DNA from: Aptenodytes patagonicus
Lineage: Eukaryota > Chordata > Aves > Sphenisciformes > Spheniscidae
Assembly (NCBI RefSeq): GCF_965638725.1
Contig: NC_134951.1
Location: forward strand, 71,571,568 to 71,635,567
Length of the DNA stretch: 64,000 nucleotides
Direction of reading: 5' to 3'
The notes under the pieces are model-generated. The model saw nothing but the letters and a program-made list of their open reading frames with translations, was not told the origin of the DNA and did no database searches. The position numbers and the translations under genes were made by a program. Positions within the stretch are counted from its first letter, which is position 1, and each line of letters starts with the position of its first letter. Shown one piece after another: positions 12,701-22,852 of this stretch.

Positions 12701-14617
12701 AGAGCCCCCAGAAATTTCACAAATTAGCCTGAGGAAAATTAAATTTGCAGGTGGTATGGGGCCATATTCTAGACCTGCATAATTCCACTCTGCTACAAGA
12801 GTGGTACCTGCCTTTTCAGTTTACTGTTCCTTTTGTTTCCATTTTCTCCTGTCTTGTCTCCACCTGCAGTTACTTGTTCATGACTTGGAAAATAAGCTTT
12901 TTGCAGCAGGGACTGCTTTGTGGTTTTGTATCCGAGTGGTTTCCGCATATTTGATATTACCAGGGCGATGGTGATAAAAATAGAAGTCATCATCCCTCTC
13001 TGGAGAACTCGTCTCAAAATTTGAGGCTGTGCTCCTATTTAAAACACAAAAAAGACTGAATTCTGTGAATAGTCTGATTACAGTGTTTGGGCAATAAGCG
13101 TGTATTATTTCTTAGGTACACCAATACTACTACTTGCAGAGTAAAGAACCTACACACAGCTTCTTGAAAGGGTGAACTAGCTGTGTGCCACCTCAGTTCA
13201 GTTCCCACATTCCAGTTCAGTTTCAGGTTAGCCTGGGCATCTGCACTACGGACGCTTACAACCCTTCCTTTTGTACAGGGGGGAACAGAGGAGATGGTAG
13301 TGATTTTTTTTCTTTGCTACTAAGTAACATTGAACAGCAGCTTCAGAAGGAGAGTGAAGCATGATACCATGGATTAAAACACTGGTTGAAATGAACCTAC
13401 CCCCTGTAATGGCTGGATCTTTTTTGGATGGAAGTGTTTTTGTCATAAATGACAACTACACTTGATTCTTTATTACTAAGAGGTGTTTTCATATTATTTG
13501 CAAAATAAGAGGTGTACCCTGCATTGCACTGCAAAAGTGTTGTATAGGAATCTTTCTTCTGGATGTATCCAAGCCAAAAAGATAATGGTCTCACAGTAGT
13601 AATGTATGGCACAGAATTCACTGATTGTTGTGTGAAACAGTGAAAGAAGATGGAAGAGAAAGCATGTGGATGAATTTTTCTTTTGCATCCTTCCTTTTGG
13701 GTAGTTGAAAATGTGGTGTTTCTGAGCAGGATGTTTTCATGTGGGTGTTTTTTTCTTTTTTCCGTTTTGGTTTTTTTGAAAGGATAGTGTAGGAAATTAT
13801 GCTAACAAGAAACACAACCATTTTTTCCTGCCAAAGGGGATAGGCATCTTTTAATTCCTGAAGTGATTCTAAAGGTCAGTAAGATTCAGAGCCTCTATAT
13901 ATCTCATTGCTGCTCTGTCAATCTATAAGCAATTAGTTGCTTGGGCCTGCCAAAGAAACAGGTAGCTTATTGGTATAGTTATTAGTCAAATATTTGTGTT
14001 TGATTATTGCCTAAAATACTAATTGGCTGCTTTCCCCTAAATAACTCATTGCAGTTTTAGAATTTCAAATACTGCACCTTCTTGATGGTACTAGTCTGAG
14101 CTTCACTACAGAGTATCTGCGATCACATCATCAGCACAAAAATGTAGAGGTTTTTTCCAAAGCTGAAAACCGAAATACCTCTTGTAGGAACAATACCAAC
14201 AGCACCTCAAACTTGTTCAGGATTCAGTCAGAACATGTTAAGTTCACAAGTCTCAGGAGCAGGTCTTTTCCAAAGGCTTAAGAGAACATTGCAGGAGAAG
14301 TGAAATCATACGTAGACAACAGAGGGAATTGGAGTTCTTACACTTCGTCTTTCTTCTGATAAATGTACTGTAATGCTAACCAGGGATTTAGATCATCTAC
14401 TACTGTAACAGCATAAAACCATGTTCAGGCAGAATCTGTATTATAAACCTTTCCCTTCCACTCTTCCAGTTCCCCAGCTAGTTCTTGGCCCAACTGGAAA
14501 AGTGGCAGCAATGCTACATACACATGGACATCATGTGGTCGGCTGGCTAGCTGGGTGTTTTTTTCCTCCACCACACTGTTTAACCAGGCTCGGAGCAGTC
14601 CTGAAAAACACTAAGGC

Positions 14618-14636
14618 GTGAGCTCTGACAGCTCAC
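14618..14636. repeat. Perfect inverted repeat (7-bp arms, 5-nt loop)
   Basis: The arms gtgagct and agctcac flank the loop ctgac. It is short enough to occur by chance, but it lies next to the stronger 11-bp hairpin. Confidence 0.7.
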
Positions 14637-14711
14637 AGCGTTTTGCCCCAGGTGCAGTTCCCCCCAGAGGACTCTGGGTCTGAATGCTGAAGAGAAAAAG
14701 AGAATAGACGT

Positions 14712-14736
14712 CCTTTCTTGTCCTCGACAAGAAAGG
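14712..14736. repeat. Perfect inverted repeat (11-bp arms, 3-nt loop)
   Basis: The left arm cctttcttgtc and right arm gacaagaaagg are exact reverse complements around the loop ctc. A GGTGAGT splice-donor-like motif follows within a few bases. A second, smaller hairpin (gtgagct/agctcac) is about 75 bases upstream. Confidence 0.9.
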
Positions 14737-16011
14737 GGTGAGTATCGCTCAGCAGAGGGTTTATTTCACAGCTTGCTTGTATCTATGGGGTAATATCAAG
14801 CAGTAAAATGTTAGTAAGAGGTAAGTTTAGTAGGGGATACTACTTCCACACTGCCCAGTATTAAGCTGTAAAAATCATCCCTGAAATACGCCTCCTTCTG
14901 TGATGAAGAATTACAAGGGGGTTGTAATTCACCATCTACTTCTGAATGCAGCGATATGCAAGAGAAAGACAGACCACTGCAGCAGGTGATGTGGGAGTGG
15001 AGAGGTTACTGTATAAGAAAAGCTAGAAGGAGAAATGACTTTTCATGACACTAGGGAGTCACGTTTCAAACTTGGCTTATAATTGTATGTACTCTACCTG
15101 TCTCTGAAATTCTCTTACATATATTAATGTTATAGCAATCTATATGAACAAGATGGGCAGTATGCCAAAGGGGGTTGTAATTTTCAAGTACCTCTGTATT
15201 GTTATTGGAGAGGGGAGGAGGATATCCACTAACAGTGTAATTATGTGGCAATTCCAGGGAAATTGATTATTATTAGCTTTTTATGATCACACTAACGAAG
15301 TCAATGATCCGAGATGAAACGGCAAAAATTAGTGCTTGAACAATATTCAGCAACAAGGTATCACCAGGTGAGAGCAGATGTACCTGAAACCAGCTAATTC
15401 CTGAAACTGAAATGGCCATCTCCCACCAATTATAACGATGGATGTGCTCTATTAAAGCCTGATCCACTTTAATGGGGGACTCCCAGGATGAGAGGCCATG
15501 TAAGTATGCAATGACACATACAGTATCGAGAAGTGGGTGGGTGTTTATTCTAAATACCCACATCACTGGGGTATTTGCACCTTTAACCAACAGAGAGAAT
15601 TACAGGTAGTGAATACAGATCAATTTCTTCAAGTTGGTTATTGCTTTAACAAAATCTTTTGTCACTCTTTCTAACATCCATCTTCAGTCCCCCAAACACG
15701 GCACGGAGACTGGATACCTGCATAGTCAGAACTATCATTTGCCAGCTATGTCTTCCCCTTTGAGGCTCCATGGTTTTATAAATAATAATTAAAAACACTT
15801 CTCTCTAATGCAAGAAGGCTTTTCTAAAAGGAGAGCAAGTTGCCGCAATACAATAGCGTAATATTTTTGAAGGTCATAATAATAAAGTAGGGGAAAGAGA
15901 ATAATCATTATTGCTCTTTCTTGTAATTAGTTTGCTTTCTGATATTCCACACTGCAACTAGAACATTATTCAAGAACACCCATCACAGTGCTTAACAAGA
16001 TTTAATGTACA

Positions 16012-16017
16012 TTTATT
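16012..16017 (-). terminator. ARID1B: Candidate distal poly(A) signal AATAAA
   Basis: The plus strand reads TTTATT, so the ARID1B sense strand has a canonical AATAAA about 1.35 kb after the stop codon. Another AATAAA at 16404-16399 is embedded in an A-rich run. Which one is used cannot be told from the sequence. Confidence 0.4.
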
Positions 16018-16398
16018 CTTAACATGTGGAACATATAAAGATTTTATACTGAATAAATGAAATTCATTAAGCCAGAGGAAAAGGAGGAATTTACATCAAG
16101 TTTTTTCTTTTTTAACTACATTATCTTGAAATACAAATGCAGATTCTTGTCACTGAAAAATCTTTGAAGTTGTGTTTCTTCCTTTTTTTTTTTTTCCTGT
16201 ATATATTTTTTTGTCTGTAGACTGGTAACCATTTTCTTAAATCAATCCATACGTAACCATTTCCACACCTTGATTTATAAAGCAAATTGTGATCGGCTGC
16301 TCTCCCGAAATAGAGCATGACTTTATACATACAGAAACTTGTACATTACCCTCAGTTGTTGGTTTTCTGTGTTGGGTTTTTTCTTTTTTCTCTTTTTT

Positions 16399-16404
16399 TT
16401 TATT
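16399..16404 (-). terminator. ARID1B: Candidate proximal poly(A) signal AATAAA
   Basis: A canonical hexamer on the sense strand about 960 nt after the TGA stop. It is flanked by A-rich sequence (AATAAAAAAAAA), so it could be chance in a homopolymer region. If used, it would give a shorter 3' UTR. Confidence 0.3.
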
Positions 16405-17365
16405 ATTTTTTGGAGATATGGCCCAAATGAAAGAAAAAAATAATTCTACTATCACTTTGTAGATACCACATCATGAAAAAGAAACTAAAAACTTTGTACT
16501 AAAAAAAAAAAATGAGGGTATGTTTAATGTACAACTTCTATATACATCACGGCCCTTAGGCAATAAAAAAATATTTTAAAAAATGATTAAAGGAATTGTG
16601 AAGAACTGTCATTGTGGAAGGTCAAAAGAAAACAGATGTAGACAAGACAGTTCTGGTGAGGAAGCAATTGATGTTTATCATCAGGTTTTGTTTAAAAATC
16701 TTTTAACTTGACTTTTTTGTTTTGTTTTGCTCCTAGCCTAATGTAACCATTTCTCCTGAGGAGAAACCAGTATCGTTTTGTGTTTTGACTACTGACTGAC
16801 ACCCTCCTTGATCCCCTACACCTACATCACTAGAATCTTCTATTGCACAGAGCTTTGGGTGATGGTATACAAGTTTTTTTTAATTTTTTCCTTATTTGAA
16901 AAAATAAAACACACAGGAACTTGGTATGTTGGTTATTTTTCACCTTTTTGTTTCAAAGTGGTGAGATTTTTTTTCCATCATACAATGGTTTGCCATAACA
17001 TTTTTTTTTAAAAAGTCACTAGTTCGCTTCCCAAAAAATATGCAATACAAACATGGAAAAGAACATTGAAAAGGATAATCTATGGAAAAAAAAAAAGTGT
17101 GACCTTTGAATGTACTAGACAGCAACTTTGGTTAAAAAAAATAAAATAAAAAGATGTACTTATACACATAGACAGCAAATATTAATTTCATAACTGTTCA
17201 AATTAATAATTTCTTTAATTTCCAATTGGTAAATAGTGAATGGGGCAGAGGAGCAAAGATTCTTTTTTTTTCCTTCTTCCTACGTTGGATAAACAAGAAC
17301 AGAAAACAGCCAGTTATATGTGACCCTCTAATCTCCACTCACACATGCTTGGCTTCTCACTTATG

Positions 17366-19078
17366 TCATAACTGCCCAATCTGAAAAAGTACATCACAGA
17401 TGACAGATGCAACCAGAGAGTTCAGGACAGCAGATATTGAGATATCCAGCAAACGACCCTCGTGCAAAAGGAACTCTGAGCGGTTCTCGTCCACTCTAGC
17501 CATGGCCAGCAAGGCCTTGGCTGCCCTGCACATCATGTCTACGCTAGGTGGCTCCAGAGGTGGAGGCTGCATGTGCATGAGGTTATGCTGGCTCTGCTGG
17601 TACTGGGCCATAGTGACCCCATCCTCCAGGAAGCTTATCAAGTTTCCGATGCTTCCCTTCTGCACAGCTATTGCCCTTGCTGCTAATGTGTCCCCCTGGG
17701 CAAGGTTCGATAAGAGCGCCATGGACATTTCTCGGCAGACCGGGTTTTTGCGGTCCCCAACGTACCTAACTAAAGTAGCGTAGAGTTTCTCCTGACGACT
17801 GAATGGGGGGGTGGCCAAGATAAGGTCCACATTATTGTCCTGGATACTGAGCTTACACAGGGTCTCCAGCACAAGTCTCTGAGGCGAAAGAACTGAGTTG
17901 GGCCCCACGGTTGGAAAAGGATCCTGTGCCTCCGCAGATGGGCACACCATCCAGTGCAGCAAGCCATCCAAAATTGGCAAACAGATGCTTTCTGTGTAAG
18001 CAGACAAGTCTAGCTGCCCAGAAATGTTGGCTAACGTGACCAATGTATTATCCCTCAAGACCTCGAGGCAGTCCCACCACCACTCATCCTTGCTGCAGGC
18101 CACCCCTTTGTCCTCCTCTTCCTCTTTCTCGTAAGTCTGCGGCGCTCGCTTTCTTTCTGGATGCTCATGGTGAAGAAGGATCAACTTTCCCAGGATCAGC
18201 ACCAAGCCTGGATGTTTGGACATTTCGGTGTCATTGCCAGGCACAAAAGACAAGCTACGGACGATATTTGACACACAGATGCAGCGTTTGGCCAAGGAGT
18301 CTTGCCAGTGAGTTATGGTGCATAGAGGAGTCTCATCCCGGCTCCTTGGCTCATCCTCTAGCAGTTTAATATTCCGGTGGCTTTTGGCTTGATGGATCCC
18401 AAAAGGAAATTTACTGCTCTCTGTTTGGGAACCAGAGTTTGAGTCTTCAGGCAGTGCTCCCGGCCGAGCTGAGAGGACATCATCAATGGTTGCTGTTATA
18501 CTTTTTTCTTGTTGTTCCTCAGATTCACCTTTCCCCTCGAGGTCCTTCTTTTTGCTTGGAGAGTTCAAGGGAGGAGGGGCTTTCCTGCGCGGAGGAATCT
18601 CCATCTTGCTTTCAAAGTGAGTCTGGATATGCTCAGTTGTGTCACCACCACCAAGCTGCCAGTGGAGAAGTCCACTATCAAATTCCTGAACGCGTCCGAG
18701 TTTGTCAGATCGGTCAACAACAAATAGATTATTTTTCTTTACAATCTTTATTGGCAGCTTGTCAAATTTACTGGCTTGTTTTGGCCTCTCACTTGGATCA
18801 GCAATGGCACCAGGAGTGGAAAAAACAATGCTCTTTTCTTCTCCTTCTACCTTTTCATCCTCCCCCTCCTCCTCATCTTCATCAAAATAGTCAATACATT
18901 CGTCGTTCTCCTCTTTTCCAGTATCCTCTGCCAAGGATTGGCTATCATCTTTCTTGGCTGCTTTGTGATCAAGTGCTTTGTGGCCTGGATCTCCCACTTC
19001 ATATTCCATAAGGATTCCAAAAATGTCAATCAGGCATTTTCTAAAATATTCTACTAAAAGCTCAAGAAATCCAGACAA
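17366..19078 (-). CDS. ARID1B: ARID1B terminal coding exon: BAF250_C domain and stop (1713 nt coding)
   Basis: The terminal exon encodes 570 residues, from [20 protein letters not shown] to [12 protein letters not shown] and a TGA stop. In order: a helical piece (residues 1-35 of the exon), an acidic variable linker ([20 protein letters not shown]), a conserved block [20 protein letters not shown], another disordered linker ([18 protein letters not shown]), then about 370 residues of armadillo-like helices. These include [40 protein letters not shown] and an LxxLL-type LDGLL. The acceptor is cttctcccctcag|TTG. The leading codon is TTG (Leu), so this is an internal exon start and not a translation start. 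It differs from human mainly in the two linkers. The domain binds the BAF base module. Two open frames on the opposite strand are shadows. Confidence 0.99.
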   Translation of the reverse strand: MSGFLELLVEYFRKCLIDIFGILMEYEVGDPGHKALDHKAAKKDDSQSLAEDTGKEENDECIDYFDEDEEEGEDEKVEGEEKSIVFSTPGAIADPSERPKQASKFDKLPIKIVKKNNLFVVDRSDKLGRVQEFDSGLLHWQLGGGDTTEHIQTHFESKMEIPPRRKAPPPLNSPSKKKDLEGKGESEEQQEKSITATIDDVLSARPGALPEDSNSGSQTESSKFPFGIHQAKSHRNIKLLEDEPRSRDETPLCTITHWQDSLAKRCICVSNIVRSLSFVPGNDTEMSKHPGLVLILGKLILLHHEHPERKRAPQTYEKEEEEDKGVACSKDEWWWDCLEVLRDNTLVTLANISGQLDLSAYTESICLPILDGLLHWMVCPSAEAQDPFPTVGPNSVLSPQRLVLETLCKLSIQDNNVDLILATPPFSRQEKLYATLVRYVGDRKNPVCREMSMALLSNLAQGDTLAARAIAVQKGSIGNLISFLEDGVTMAQYQQSQHNLMHMQPPPLEPPSVDMMCRAAKALLAMARVDENRSEFLLHEGRLLDISISAVLNSLVASVICDVLFQIGQL

Positions 19079-21070
19079 CTGAGGGGAGAAGAAAGAACAT
19101 AAAAATCAGATAAATATTTTCATCTGCACGGGATTTTATCAGTAACACTAATGCATGCATCTGTGGGTATTTCCCTCCTCCTGCTGTGGACCTGTGGCTA
19201 GGTCCTCCATGGCAGAAGTTAATCAAAGGAAATTCTTCTAGCATCTGTCCAAACAGTATATAATGTCAAACTATCACGGCTCCATTTGCTAAAACTGTAA
19301 CAGCTATGAGAAGTACAGAACTTTATTCATATGTCTCATTTAAACTACAGTAGACATCTAGCCTAGCTGTTCTGTCCCCTTGGAAGTGCCTAGTATTCTT
19401 CATTTTCTGTACAGCGCCCTGAAGTTTCTAACTCACTTAGTTTTTCTGATTTGTACTTTTATTAGATGCCTAAAGTTCACAATTCTTCCTCTCCTCCTTT
19501 GTCTCTCAGTCTCTAAAACCAACTGTCCTGTAGGAATCTGCAGTTCAGGGTCTAGGTACTGACATCCTATTGGGATAGTTCCATTTTTGCCTGGCAATAT
19601 TTAAAAATTGTTACTGGAGCCTGGTGCTGTAAGTCACCCTTCAGAAACAGTTTTCATTTAGGTTTAATCCTCTTAATTAACTTGTAATCACTTTCTTAGG
19701 GAAAGGCAGTAGTTGGACTTGGTATTAATTTACCCTCAGTGGCTTTATTATTAAAAATTCTTTGCCGTTATGATGTATTCAGCCTGATTGTCTGTCTTTT
19801 AATGTTTTTTTTTTAATTGTGGGCTAATAGTTTTTCAGCAAAACGTATCCTTTTTGTCCATTCTGTATTCTCTTATGATTGCCAAACCCTTGAAGAATTA
19901 AGAACAAACCGATGCTTATGAGCTGCAGGAATTATCAGTCATCATATGGAGTCCTGACTGCCATTGGAAATAGAGTCCAAGACAAAAATAACAAAAAAAT
20001 ATATATTTAAAATATGCCTGGTATTCTGTGCAACTTGCACAGGGTGTATTAATGCAATTTCTAATAGAATTCAGAGGAGATTCACCTCACTGAACTTCAA
20101 ACACCTGCAACAGTTACACACCTAACCTAATTGTCTACATTCCTTCTATAATCAATGGTCTTTTACAGGCCATTTCTAGGGTATGATTCATCTGCCCTAT
20201 TTTAGATCTCTACTTCAGGATGAGATGAATCATGCTATAGATATCCCTAGTTCTAAAGTTAGGTGGGATGAAATGTACCATTTGTGTCAGTATTTAAAAA
20301 AAAGGTCATTATATTTAAAAAATGACGAGTTACACTATTAGTAACCAAGGAATGAATGGAGCAGAGAAACTGAATATTTAATTTGTGCAAATTTGAGATG
20401 ATATGCATTATCAGCATGCTATCTATTACTACTACCTAACAGGCCAATGGTTAGAGCAGGGCTGAAAGATGCTGGAGGTAGTGAGGCAAAAGCACACACT
20501 GTTAAGTCCTGTGTTACTTGCATCCTGTGGACAGACAGTGGATTTTAGCCTTTAAATTGTCGATCTGATATTTCTGTGCAAACTTAATTTACTGGAAGAA
20601 GAAACCAAACAGAAAATAAACAATGTAAAAAACCCCACAGCCTAGTATGGAACTACTGAATAAGACAAGTAGTCACCAAAAGACAGCCTTAGATCAATTT
20701 AATATAGTTTTGCAAAGCCTTTTATGGAAACACAAGTTAAGCAAGATTAGTAACATATTGCTGTTTTCTGGGATTGTCCTTGTGCTATCACGAGTGTGAA
20801 TTTACACATTAGTCTTCTGTCAGTGCTACAATTCTTATATTCCTCCATGCTCCTGTCTACAAGAGATACCCTTCTTTCAGGTTTATTATTTTCCCTACTC
20901 GACCTAAAGCTATCTCTTGTTGCTCACTGTTACCAAGTGTAAAAAAGGGAAGTTTTGCAATATTCAAATTTAAAATTTACTATAATTAACATAAAGGACT
21001 TCAGCATTTTTGTAGGTATTTCAGTTTTCTTTCCTTGAAAAGCTGAGAAGTATACTGCTTTTCCACCTAC
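19079..21070 (-). other. ARID1B: ARID1B last intron (2.0 kb)
   Basis: GT-AG intron with a good polypyrimidine tract (ttctttcttctcccctcag) at its 3' end. Nothing else is recognised in it. Confidence 0.93.
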
Positions 21071-21201
21071 CTGAGAGAGGTTGAAAGTAGCGACAGTGCT
21101 GTCATCATACAGAAGAATATTAATAGTGTCTAGCGCCCAAGTACTTTCAGCCAAAAGACCAGATTTAAGAGACATCATCACTCTCCAGGCCTCAGGAGTT
21201 A
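21071..21201 (-). CDS. ARID1B: ARID1B window exon 12: start of the C-terminal core (131 nt)
   Basis: This exon encodes [20 protein letters not shown] then [20 protein letters not shown] and LSQ, with a split Val codon in front. It is almost invariant between ARID1A and ARID1B and opens the BAF250_C helical region (called the core-binding region in BAF structural work), which anchors the subunit in the base module. The acceptor is tttctgcag|TAACTCC and the donor CTCTCAG|gtaggt. It ends on a codon boundary. Amphipathic helices ([24 protein letters not shown]) are evident. Confidence 0.97.
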
Positions 21202-22062
21202 CTGCAGAAAGAAAGGAGGAGAAGTAAAACAGTATTAGTGCATCCTCGGAGACCGTTAATGAGTTCTGAAAGATTAAACTGTGACATTCTGAGGATGCAG
21301 AATTTAAATGAAATAGTTACTGAAACACTGGTTAAGACCCTGTTTTCACCACTTAGTCTTGTTCAGTTTTTCTGTAACTGCTGCTCAGCCTTAATACTGG
21401 AGGACATCTTAACAGGGCCATTCTTCTGACTTTGCTGAAGTCTAAATAATCGTACAAACGTAGAGAAGTTGACTAAACCAAATAATCGGTAAATTAAGGC
21501 AGAATACTCTGTCAGGACTGTGGGAACTTGAAGTATGAGAACTTGAGTGTATGAAATGTAACAGGAATTCAAGATAAGAAGATACTTGGGAAAGAATAGG
21601 GGGAGAAACAAACATGACAAATAATATGGAATGAATAAAGGGGCCATTCAAGGGAGGCAGAGACTATAACTACACAGCAGAACAGCATGAGCTTCCATGG
21701 AACAAGAACACAGAAAGCTTTGCTCAGCTAAACGTTGTACTGGTGATTTAACAGACATTCTGAAGGACCTTTCAACACCTATCATTTGGAAATCTGAGGC
21801 AAGCTTCATTTTTAATGCATTTCTGGAGACCTCAGGTCTCCATATAAAATACTGCCTTCATTTCATGTCAGATCGTCTGGGATGAGTTTTACCTATCATC
21901 CTCACTGACGCCTATGTTATTATATTTTTATTGAACACAATCACATCATAGTTACCAAAGTTAACTATTTGTCAAAATAGTCTTAAAATGTAAAAGAAAA
22001 TCAAAATCAAAGTCCCTTTCTCCCAACCTAGTTCGGTATTTGCCTTTTGTTTTGATGCTTAC
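21202..22062 (-). other. ARID1B: ARID1B intron between window exons 11 and 12 (861 nt)
   Basis: GT-AG intron (GTAAGC...CTGCAG). Nothing else is recognised in it. Confidence 0.93.
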
Positions 22063-22852
22063 CAATATCTTTTGAGGTAATCTTTCGTCTTGGTTTTAAG
22101 ACTGGTTGGGATGCTTCTACAGAGCCTGGGGGGAAGGTAATTTCTCGCCTAATCGGTGGTGGTTGGGGTGGAGGTCCTGTGACCTGTGACACTGGAACTG
22201 TGGGTATAACCTTTTGCATCTTCATGGAGGGTAGGAAAGGAGACTTGCTTGGAGACATACGGTTTTCCAAAGAGCGCTGGAAGGATGCTGGACTTGGAGC
22301 TCTAGAGATGTGGTTTGGCATAGAGGGTGGCGTCTGGTAGGATGACTGAGGAGGTCTAGTGATAGGCTGCATGGAGGCTGAGGATGACATATAAGAAGGC
22401 TGACGTTGGTTGACATGAGAAGGCCACTGACTCTCGTGGTTTATCCTCTGGTCAGGTACCATCATATCATCAGTGCGATTCATCCCTGGATACGGTGGGG
22501 CCTGTGCAGGGCCTCCTGGACCTTGCCTATTCTGGTAAGGGTAAGGCATATCATTTCGTGTTGGCCACATGTTCTGCTGAGGACCTTCGCTGGAGGATGA
22601 CGACTGCATGGGGCCACCAATCATCTGGGGAGGTATTCCATGCTGCTGCATTTGTCCTGGGCCCTGCATCCTCTCCCTGTTATACGGATATGGATACTGT
22701 CCCTGCATGGGCCTCCTGTCAGGCCCCGTGTAAGCGTTGCTGTACTGGTTATACATTTCCTGTTGCTGGTTGCCATACTGCATGTTATACATATCCCCTT
22801 CATGGCGTTTGGCTGGAGGGCCATACATGCCATCCATGTGTCTCTTATAGTT
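22063..22852 (-). CDS. ARID1B: ARID1B window exon 11 (790 nt)
   Basis: This large exon encodes 263 residues plus one base of a split Val codon. It begins [20 protein letters not shown]; the two KRH/AKRH basic clusters form a plausible nuclear localisation signal. Next comes a Tyr/Gln/Met/Pro-rich disordered region ([38 protein letters not shown]). Then there is a conserved block ([20 protein letters not shown]) and finally [28 protein letters not shown], the entry to the C-terminal core. The acceptor is tttttttcag|AAC and the donor GATATTG|gtaagc. Bases on the opposite strand are also open over about 420 nt, which reflects biased codon composition and is not a second gene. Confidence 0.97.

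Larger units (their letters stand above)
9721..15989. other. Intergenic between the CpG island and the ARID1B 3' end
   Basis: AT-rich sequence without a recognised gene. It includes a pyrimidine-rich stretch at about 12345-12420 and two adjacent perfect hairpins at 14618-14636 and 14712-14736. In mammals TMEM242 is the next gene past ARID1B, but I see none of its exons here. Confidence 0.65.
15990..17365 (-). other. ARID1B: Probable ARID1B 3' untranslated region
   Basis: The stretch after the TGA is AT-rich and contains long A or T homopolymers, with no coding potential on either strand. On the sense strand AATAAA occurs at 16404-16399 and at 16017-16012, so cleavage near 16.38 kb or near 15.99 kb is plausible. 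I drew the boundary at the more distal site, giving a 3' UTR of about 1.4 kb. The end point is an estimate; only the stop codon and the two hexamers are seen directly. Confidence 0.55.

Noticed and set aside
18439..19011. 190-codon open frame on the plus strand opposite the ARID1B terminal exon
   Set aside because: It is fully antisense to strongly conserved coding sequence, has no family resemblance and is explained by codon composition of the real gene.
17366..19078. Reading the terminal exon as an independent 570-residue gene starting at TTG
   Set aside because: The leading TTG follows a strong polypyrimidine-cag acceptor, and the frame continues exactly from the LSQ end of the previous exon.
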